Assembly: GCA_009843725.1 (NCBI GenBank) | Contig: VYCX01000292.1 | Location: 1-5,045 of the forward strand | Direction: 5' to 3' | Source: Boseongicola sp. SB0675_bin_26 | GTDB lineage: Bacteria; Pseudomonadota; Alphaproteobacteria; Rhodobacterales; Rhodobacteraceae | Length of the DNA: 5,045 nt | Part shown: in pieces, positions 1-5,045 of the stretch | Numbering within the stretch: the stretch's first letter is position 1 | How the letters are laid out: every line of letters starts with the position of its first letter | Notes under the pieces: generated by a model | What the model saw: only the letters and a program-made list of their open reading frames with translations | What the model was told of the DNA's origin: nothing | Database searches by the model: none | Translations under genes and position numbers: made by a program

Positions 1-1152
1 GGGAGTCCCAAAAAGAGTCCGGTCGGACCCTGCGGTCAAAAGAAATGCCATTGGGAGTTCTCCACCCACAGCGATACCTTGGGAGATGCTTACGAGTACC
101 TGATCGGCCAGTTCGCTGCGGGATCGGGCAAGAAGGCTGGCGAGTTCTACACGCCGCAGCAGATTTCCAACATCCTCTCCGCGATCGTCACGCTCGACAG
201 CCAGGAGCCGAAGACGGGCAAGCGCAACCGCCTTGGGAGCGTGCTGGACTTCGCCTGCGGCTCGGGTTCGCTCTTGCTCAATGTACGAAATCGCATGGGG
301 CAGCACGGAACTGCCAGGATCTACGGGCAGGAAAAGAACATCACCACCTACAACCTCGCGCGCATGAACATGCTGCTGCACGGAGTGAAGGACACGGAGT
401 TCGAGATCTACCACGGTGACACCCTGACCAACGACTGGGACATGCTCCGCGAGACGAACCCGGCGAAGAAACCAAGTTTCGACGCGGTGGTCGCAAATCC
501 GCCCTTCAGCTACCGCTGGGACCCGAACGAAGTACTGACCAAGGACGTGCGCTTCAAGAACTACGGACTGGCCCCGAAGTCAGCAGCGGACTTCGCGTTC
601 CTGCTGCACGGCTTTCACTACCTGAAGGACGACGGCGTGATGGCCATAATCGTGCCGCACGGCGTACTCTTCAGAGGTGGCGCGGAGAAGAGGATCCGCC
701 GCAAGCTCCTCGACGACGGGCACATCGACACTGTCATAGGCCTGCCGGCAAACCTGTTCTACTCGACCGGCATCCCGGTCTGCATTCTCGTCCTGAAGAA
801 ATGCAAGAAGCCGGATGATGTCCTGTTCATCAACGCTTCGGAGCATTTCGAGAAAGGCAAGCGGCAGAACTCCCTTTCCGACGAGCACATCGAGAAGATC
901 ATCGACACCTACCGGGAGCGCCCGCAGAGCATCGAGCGGTATGCCAGGCGCGTGGAGATGGACGAGATCGAGGACAACGGATTCAACCTGAACATCCCCC
1001 GCTATGTCAGCACGGCCGAGCCCGAGGTCATGATCGACCTGTCGGCCACACATGCGGAGATGGTCGCGGTCAAGGGGCAGATCCGAGAATCAGCGGCGAA
1101 GCACAACGCGTTTCTCAAGGAACTTGGACTGTCCCGGTTGCCGCCATCCTGA
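1..1152 (+). CDS. hsdM: Type I restriction-modification DNA methyltransferase subunit M (HsdM), 5'-partial
   Basis: This is the N6-adenine methyltransferase subunit of a type I restriction-modification system. In the family, HsdM uses S-adenosylmethionine and works in a complex with the specificity subunit HsdS, with or without HsdR. The frame is open from base 1 to a TGA at 1150-1152, so the start lies left of the window. The TTG at 79 sits inside conserved sequence (LGDAYEYLIGQFA, then GKKAGEFYTP) and is not a real start. Motif I, the SAM-binding loop, is DFACGSGS at about 247-270. Motif IV, the catalytic NPPF, is at 496-507 within VVANPPFSY. HGVLFRGGAE and GLPANLFYSTGIP follow, and the C-terminus ends in a normal FLKELGL block. 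About 357 residues from the LGDAYEYL block match the family core and C-terminal region. The HsdM_N helical domain is not visible. The first roughly 17 codons do not resemble HsdM to me. The family call is very secure; intactness of the gene is unknown. Confidence 0.95.
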   Translation, partial: GSPKKSPVGPCGQKKCHWEFSTHSDTLGDAYEYLIGQFAAGSGKKAGEFYTPQQISNILSAIVTLDSQEPKTGKRNRLGSVLDFACGSGSLLLNVRNRMGQHGTARIYGQEKNITTYNLARMNMLLHGVKDTEFEIYHGDTLTNDWDMLRETNPAKKPSFDAVVANPPFSYRWDPNEVLTKDVRFKNYGLAPKSAADFAFLLHGFHYLKDDGVMAIIVPHGVLFRGGAEKRIRRKLLDDGHIDTVIGLPANLFYSTGIPVCILVLKKCKKPDDVLFINASEHFEKGKRQNSLSDEHIEKIIDTYRERPQSIERYARRVEMDEIEDNGFNLNIPRYVSTAEPEVMIDLSATHAEMVAVKGQIRESAAKHNAFLKELGLSRLPPS

Positions 1153-1474
1153 TGACAACTTTGTGCCCCAGTCTCGAAGCGATGCACGGGATTTCAAACG
1201 CCACGCCGCCATATCCTACCGATGCGCAAATGCATACCGGATTTCCGAAGTGATCCACTGCCCCACGACTTGCTTCACTTGCACGGCAGTGAGACTTGCG
1301 AAGCAGCCTGTCTTCCACGGGGGCCAGTTGAATGCAAAATCCGGAACTGACGATCAAGCTGGTTGAAGGGATGAGCAAGAAACCTGACGGCAGCATTCCT
1401 TTCATTCGTCCATCAAGTCATCAGGAAGGATCCGGACGCCGGCATCATCATGTGGTGAGGCGTTCTTGCCGTCC
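1153..1474. other. Gap between hsdM and the KAP gene; no confident gene
   Basis: This 322-base stretch lies between two genes that converge on it. I find no recognisable hsdS, hsdR, tRNA, insertion sequence end or strong terminator hairpin with a T-run. A sampled stretch has about 55% GC. Two short + strand frames are worth recording. One is 33 codons at 1152-1253, whose ATG overlaps the hsdM stop as TGATGA. The other is 50 codons at 1332-1484, starting ATG after a G-rich stretch and containing the peptide DGSIPFIRPSS; it runs past this gap into the 3' end of the KAP gene. Neither is long enough or similar enough to a family for a call. The - strand frame across 1115-1405 also has no recognisable motif. 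Loss of hsdS, or replacement by unrelated sequence, is a possible explanation, but this is inference. Confidence 0.6.
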
Positions 1475-2869
1475 TCAAGGCTGATCGGGCGCGTAGAAGC
1501 TTAGCCGGTCAAGCCATTGGCGATGGACTGTCATTGGAATGGTCTTGGGATCTTCCAGAATTGGAGGTCGGCCAAATTGATTGGGTATGGCGTCGAGGAA
1601 TTCCGGGCCGTAATCGTTGAACCCGTCATGCTGCGAAAGATAGAGCCATGTGTGGTAAAGGATTGACACGTTCAGGAATTGGTCGCGCCCGTTGCCCAGC
1701 ACGGGCCTCAGTTCCTCCTCGCCCGTGCCCAGATACGACTCCACGTCCGCCGGCGTGACCGTCGCGTTCAGGAACCTGGGATGGAGGTCCGGCCGGACCG
1801 TCCTGGAAATGATCAAGGTGTTCATGACCGCGATCCAGCCTGGAAGGAATTGCCGGTTCTCCGGATTCCGCACCACCGCATCGCTGGCGAGCGACACCGA
1901 CGACACGATGCTTCCGACGTCCCTCAGAGAGACATGGTTGGCGCGGGCGACGATTTCGATCTGCTCCTTCAATGGATCATGAATGTAACGCGGGATGCCC
2001 ATCTCACGCACGAGATGGTCAAGATATGCAAGCATGGTCTTCTTCTGCCCGCCGCCACTGACTTCATCGGGGAGGTCAAGCCTGACATGGATGAACTTGC
2101 CCAGGTACCTGTGGGCGTCGATGTCCGGACCGTACCTGGCGCGAACCATGCCTTCGAGGGCTTCAAGGTTGACGCCCAGCACGAAATGCACGCGCGGCAC
2201 CGCGAAGAAATGCTTGATCACCTCGAGCAATTCGAGGGCGTAGTCCGGCCTGCAGCGATCCAGTTCGTCGATCACGAAGATCACGGTTGCGCCTTCGTGG
2301 TCGGCACCCGCAGGTTCCGCGAGAGTTTCGACGGCCTCACTGAATTCCTGCATGGCCTGCCGCCGTCCTTGCTCGGCTTTCCAGAATCCATCAGGCCCGT
2401 TTGCAGCCTCTTCGTCCGTCGCCTTCTTCAGTTCGTCGGCCGCCTTCACGACGACACCCGCTCCGACGGCTGTCAGCCCGGCCCGCGCGAGCGGTTTCGC
2501 CAGCCTGAACGCGGCATCCTTCATCGACGGAAAGATGTCCTCCCATTTCACCGGGGCACCGTCCGTGCCCAGTCCCATGAGCCGTTCCTCAAGAACGGAG
2601 ACCAGGGCCGGGAGAGGGTCGCTGACGTAGTCATGGGCAAAGGCATCGAAATATACGGTGGTCGCGCCCTCGTGCGTTCCTGCCCAGCGCTTCAGGAAAT
2701 AGGTCTTGCCGGTCCCCCACCTACCATCGAGGGCGACGACAAGTGGGTCGTCAATTCGGTTCAGAAGATCGGAAAGGGCATCGCCGGTCTTCCTTCGCTG
2801 AAGAATGTCCGGTTCCTCGAAGCCCTCGATGTACAGGCCGACAGAAGGCTCCGGCGGTACGATTTTCAT
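1475..2869 (-). CDS. KAP family P-loop NTPase
   Basis: This is a 464-residue P-loop NTPase of the KAP family (named for Kidins220/ARMS and PifA), in the STAND/AAA-like ATPases. Walker A is GRWGTGKT at residues 49-56, with Lys55 at bases 2705-2707. Walker B is VIFVIDELDRCRP, with Asp201-Asp204 at 2258-2269. The family signatures HFVLGVNLEALE and RYLGKFIHVRLDLP follow. Between the Walker motifs, where many KAP proteins carry membrane helices, there is one modest hydrophobic stretch at about residues 127-141. It is too weak for me to call a transmembrane segment. I chose the ATG at 2867-2869 because it places the P-loop about 50 residues in and starts just before sequence that reads as protein. 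ATGs at 2944 and 2962 are in frame but would add 25-31 low-complexity residues across the repeat region. No clear Shine-Dalgarno is seen at any of the three. PifA excludes phage T7, so defence is plausible here but unproven. The gene converges with hsdM and diverges from the relaxase. Confidence 0.9.
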   Translation of the reverse strand: MKIVPPEPSVGLYIEGFEEPDILQRRKTGDALSDLLNRIDDPLVVALDGRWGTGKTYFLKRWAGTHEGATTVYFDAFAHDYVSDPLPALVSVLEERLMGLGTDGAPVKWEDIFPSMKDAAFRLAKPLARAGLTAVGAGVVVKAADELKKATDEEAANGPDGFWKAEQGRRQAMQEFSEAVETLAEPAGADHEGATVIFVIDELDRCRPDYALELLEVIKHFFAVPRVHFVLGVNLEALEGMVRARYGPDIDAHRYLGKFIHVRLDLPDEVSGGGQKKTMLAYLDHLVREMGIPRYIHDPLKEQIEIVARANHVSLRDVGSIVSSVSLASDAVVRNPENRQFLPGWIAVMNTLIISRTVRPDLHPRFLNATVTPADVESYLGTGEEELRPVLGNGRDQFLNVSILYHTWLYLSQHDGFNDYGPEFLDAIPNQFGRPPILEDPKTIPMTVHRQWLDRLSFYAPDQP

Positions 2870-2910
2870 GCGTGTCTCAATTCTGCTCGTTCGCGCAATC
2901 TCGGTGCCCG

Positions 2911-2924
2911 CGAGTTGCGAGTTG
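2911..2924. repeat. Tandem 7-bp direct repeat (cgagttg x2)
   Basis: The unit cgagttg occurs twice without a gap and runs directly into the palindrome GCAATTGC at 2924-2931. Two copies are too few to call iterons. Their position in a divergent promoter region makes a protein-binding role possible, but chance duplication cannot be excluded. Confidence 0.5.
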
Positions 2925-2942
2925 CAATTGCTGTCCTGTAGC

Positions 2943-2962
2943 ATGCCATCATCAGATGGCAT
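2943..2962. repeat. Perfect inverted repeat, 8-bp arms, 4-bp spacer
   Basis: ATGCCATC at 2943-2950 is the exact reverse complement of GATGGCAT at 2955-2962, separated by ATCA. The symmetry stops at the outer edges. The 20-bp dyad lies about 75 bases upstream of the KAP start and about 135 bases upstream of the relaxase start. It fits an operator bound by a dimeric regulator; a hairpin in an oriT is an alternative. There is no T-run, so a terminator is unlikely. Confidence 0.6.
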
Positions 2963-3085
2963 CAGCAACGGACGAAACGCTGTGAGACGGATCGACCATG
3001 CGACAGCCAGGACGAGATTCAACTGCAATCCAAACGGGCTGCGGAATGTCGTGACCGGGCTCGCCTTTCCTACCCTACCCGCCTG

Positions 3086-3091
3086 CGAGGG
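3086..3091 (+). promoter_or_regulatory. Ribosome binding site of the relaxase gene
   Basis: GAGG at 3087-3090 (context CGAGGG) lies 7 bases before the ATG at 3098-3100. This is good Shine-Dalgarno spacing and supports that ATG as the start. The encoded MLS N-terminus also matches how TrwC-type relaxases begin. Confidence 0.65.
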
Positions 3092-3097
3092 CCCCTG

Positions 3098-5045
3098 ATG
3101 CTGTCCGGCCCGCGCCAGCTTGCCAGCGCCGAGCAGACCTTCGGCTACTTCCTGCACGAGTACCTCGCGCGGAACGACGGCTCCCACCGCTCCGCCAACC
3201 GCTGGCACGGCGAGGGCGCCGAGGCCCTTGGGCTCGGCCAGCGCGTCGGCAAGCGCAGGTTCATCTCGATCCTGTCCGGCCACGTGCCCGGCACGGACGT
3301 CATGCTGGGCCGCGTCATCGACGGGGAGCGCCAGCACCGTCCCGGCTGGGACATGACGTTCTCGGCGCCGAAGTCGGTCTCGCTGGAGGCGCTCTACCAC
3401 GGCAGGCGGGCGGTGATGCACGCCCATGACGAGGCCGTCCGCGCGACGCTCGACTGGATCGAGCGCGAACATTTCCAGACCCGTGGCTACGACCCCGCGA
3501 CGGGCAGGCGGCCGCGCGAGGCGGCGAACGGGCTGGTCGCGGCCACGTTCCGGCACATGGCGAGCCGCAACAACGACCCGCAGCTCCACACGCATGCCGT
3601 GGTCGCGAACATGACGCGCAACGTGAAGGGCGAGTGGCGCAGCGTCGAGCCGACGCTGCTGAAGCGCAACCGGCGCGTGTTCGGCGCGTGGTACCGGAAC
3701 GACCTGGCGCGGCGGCTCAGGGACCTCGGCTACGAACTGACCCCGACGACGGTCGGCGGGCTGCCGAGCTTCGAGATCGCCGGATGGTCGCGGGAATGGC
3801 TGGAGGCGTTCTCGACGCGCAGGCAGGACATCCTGAAACACATGGAGAGCGAGGGCCTGGAGTACACGACCGCGAACGCGCAGGCCGCGACCCTCGCGAC
3901 ACGGGGCAGGAAGGTGGAGCCGGTCAAGGGCGAACTCGTGAAGCTCTGGCGGCAGCGGGCCGAGACGCTCGGCCTCGTCGAGGCACGGAGGGACCGGAAG
4001 GCACGCCCCGACCGGGCGCCGGAGCGGCCGAGACTGTCGCCGCTGGAGGCCGTCTGGCAGGCGACGGAGCATCTCGAGGAACGCCAATGCGTCTTCCGGA
4101 GGACGGACCTGCTCGCCGCCGCGCTGGGACGGGATCCTGGCCGGCATTCGCACGGGGAGCTGGAGGCGGCCATCGACCGGCTCCGCGTCGACAGGAACCT
4201 GGTGGACACGACGTCCGGCGACCTGACCACGCGACGGACGCTCGAGGCGGAGCGCGACGTGATCTCCGCCATGCGGGAGGGCCGGGGCAAGGGTGCGCCG
4301 CTGGCGGACGAAAGGGACGTCTCCGCACGGCTCGAAGACACGACGCTGACCGACGGGCAGCGGGACGCGGTCCGCACGATCCTTCTTTCGGAGGACAGGA
4401 TCGTCGGCGTCCAGGGTTTCGCGGGCACGGGCAAGACCCGCATGCTGAAGGAGGTCGTCCGCCTCGCCGGGGACCGCCCGGTGATCGGCCTCGCCCCGTC
4501 CTCGGCGGCGGCCCGCGTCCTGGCCCTGGAGGCCGGGATCGGCACGACCACGCTGCAATGGATGCTGGCGCGCTACGGGGATCTCGGCGATGCCGACGGC
4601 CCGGAGCTTCGGGAGGCCCGCGAGCGGTTCCGGGGCGCCGTGATCGTGGTCGACGAGGCGTCCATGATCGGCACGGTGCAGATGCGCAGCCTCCAGAACG
4701 TCGCGGAGAGGCTCGGGGCCTCCCGGCTCGCGCTCGTCGGCGACAGGCTCCAATTGAGGTCGGTCGAGGCGGGCCAGCCGTTCCGGCTGCTGCAGGAGGC
4801 GGGCATGGAGACGGCCCGCATGGACGACGTCCTCCGGCAGCGGTCCGTCGACCTCAAGGCGGCCGTGACGCAAATGGTCGCGGGGGACGCGGACCTTGCG
4901 GTCCAGGCCCTTGGCGCCGACGTGAAGGAGCTTCCGCCGGACAGGCTGCCGGAGACGGCGGCCAATCTCTGGCTTGCGCTTCCGCCGGAGGCGCGGAGAC
5001 GGACCGTGATCCTGGCGCCGACCCACGCGCAGCGGGAGGAGACCA
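3098..5045 (+). CDS. MobF-family conjugative relaxase/helicase (TrwC/TraI-like), 3'-partial
   Basis: This is the DNA-nicking and unwinding protein of a conjugative element. It cuts one strand at oriT through a tyrosine, stays bound to the 5' end, and unwinds the strand for transfer. The first 649 codons are present with no stop before the window edge. The relaxase domain (TrwC type) covers roughly residues 1-290. It has N-terminal tyrosines Tyr17 and Tyr22, then WHGEGAEALGL and FSAPKSVSL. The metal-binding histidines are His153, His164 and His166, in FRHMASR and DPQLHTHAVV, with the same 11- and 2-residue spacing as TrwC. A RecD-like helicase module follows: motif I GFAGTGKT at 440-447, motif II DEAS at 519-522, motif III GDRLQL at 548-553, and LRQR at 579-582. 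Related proteins usually run to about 950 residues or more, so the remaining helicase motifs should lie to the right. No coupling-protein gene (TrwB/TraD-like) precedes it here. The family call is very secure. Confidence 0.95.
   Translation, partial: MLSGPRQLASAEQTFGYFLHEYLARNDGSHRSANRWHGEGAEALGLGQRVGKRRFISILSGHVPGTDVMLGRVIDGERQHRPGWDMTFSAPKSVSLEALYHGRRAVMHAHDEAVRATLDWIEREHFQTRGYDPATGRRPREAANGLVAATFRHMASRNNDPQLHTHAVVANMTRNVKGEWRSVEPTLLKRNRRVFGAWYRNDLARRLRDLGYELTPTTVGGLPSFEIAGWSREWLEAFSTRRQDILKHMESEGLEYTTANAQAATLATRGRKVEPVKGELVKLWRQRAETLGLVEARRDRKARPDRAPERPRLSPLEAVWQATEHLEERQCVFRRTDLLAAALGRDPGRHSHGELEAAIDRLRVDRNLVDTTSGDLTTRRTLEAERDVISAMREGRGKGAPLADERDVSARLEDTTLTDGQRDAVRTILLSEDRIVGVQGFAGTGKTRMLKEVVRLAGDRPVIGLAPSSAAARVLALEAGIGTTTLQWMLARYGDLGDADGPELREARERFRGAVIVVDEASMIGTVQMRSLQNVAERLGASRLALVGDRLQLRSVEAGQPFRLLQEAGMETARMDDVLRQRSVDLKAAVTQMVAGDADLAVQALGADVKELPPDRLPETAANLWLALPPEARRRTVILAPTHAQREET

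Larger units (their letters stand above)
2870..3097. promoter_or_regulatory. Divergent intergenic region between the KAP gene and the relaxase gene
   Basis: Both flanking genes start outward from this 228-base region, so promoters for each should lie here. Repeats cluster at 2910-2962: a tandem cgagttg pair, the palindrome GCAATTGC at 2924-2931, and a perfect inverted repeat at 2943-2962. On the + strand, TTGCGA at 2915-2920 followed after 16 bases by TGTAGC at 2937-2942 is a weak candidate promoter with poor -10 agreement; I would not rely on it. A tandem TACCC pair lies at 3071-3080. MobF elements often carry oriT near the relaxase gene, but I recognise no known nic sequence here. No credible gene was found inside; short ATG frames such as the one at 2998 are under 20 codons. 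Confidence 0.55.

Noticed and set aside
28..54. A Cys/His cluster (PCGQKKCHW) suggesting a SEC-C-like zinc motif.
   Set aside because: The SEC-C pattern needs CxC followed about eight residues later by CC or CH. Here only one Cys precedes CH, with a four-residue gap.
1152..1253. A 33-codon frame overlapping the hsdM stop, considered as a coupled small gene.
   Set aside because: It has no Shine-Dalgarno of its own, no recognisable motif and a very short length. It is kept only as a context note for the missing hsdS.
1427..1475. A possible terminator hairpin between the convergent genes (GGACG with CGTCC, CCGG arms).
   Set aside because: The stems are 4-5 bp with long or mismatched loops and no T-run on either strand.
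1679..2941. A 420-codon + strand frame across the KAP gene.
   Set aside because: It is antisense to a gene with intact Walker motifs, has no recognisable domain, and disappears once the KAP gene is accepted.
3730..4551. A 273-codon - strand frame across the relaxase.
   Set aside because: It is a Ser/Arg-rich low-complexity shadow of the relaxase helicase region.
2870..5026. The KAP reading frame stays open on the - strand for over 2 kb upstream, antisense to the relaxase, giving an apparent 1183-residue protein.
   Set aside because: The extension is Arg/Pro/Ala-rich with no motifs and mirrors a high-GC gene whose codon bias removes antisense stops. The relaxase on the other strand has all its family motifs, so the extension is a shadow.
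1..5045. CRISPR array, tRNA, rRNA or insertion sequence ends.
   Set aside because: I saw no regularly spaced repeats, tRNA-like arms, transposase motifs or long terminal inverted repeats.

Overview
The window looks like part of a mobile or accessory region (a conjugative plasmid or integrated conjugative element) from a moderately GC-rich bacterium. The type I methylase and the MobF relaxase suggest a member of the Pseudomonadota (proteobacteria). I cannot narrow this further from the sequence.

Layout. (1) Bases 1-1152, + strand: the C-terminal two thirds or more of a type I restriction-modification DNA methyltransferase subunit (HsdM), entering from the left edge and ending at a normal C-terminus. 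(2) Bases 1153-1474: a gap with no confident gene. No recognisable hsdS or hsdR follows hsdM; only two short, doubtful reading frames are present. (3) Bases 1475-2869, - strand: a complete KAP-family P-loop NTPase with clear Walker A and Walker B motifs, convergent with hsdM. (4) Bases 2870-3097: a divergent intergenic region with a perfect 8-bp inverted repeat, a 7-bp tandem repeat and an 8-bp palindrome. It is a candidate shared control region. (5) Bases 3098-5045, + strand: the first 649 codons of a MobF (TrwC/TraI-like) conjugative relaxase with its first RecD-like helicase module, leaving by the right edge.

How they fit together. The relaxase would nick and unwind the element's DNA for transfer. 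The methylase and the KAP NTPase read as cargo beside it. KAP NTPases include PifA, the F-plasmid protein that excludes phage T7, so a defence role for the KAP gene is reasonable but is inference from family and context. Sampled 60-base stretches give about 67% GC in the relaxase, about 57-60% in hsdM and the KAP gene, and about 55% in the gap between them. This fits a patchwork origin. All four elements belong to known families; the less ordinary aspects are the combination, the apparently orphaned hsdM and the repeat-rich divergent region.
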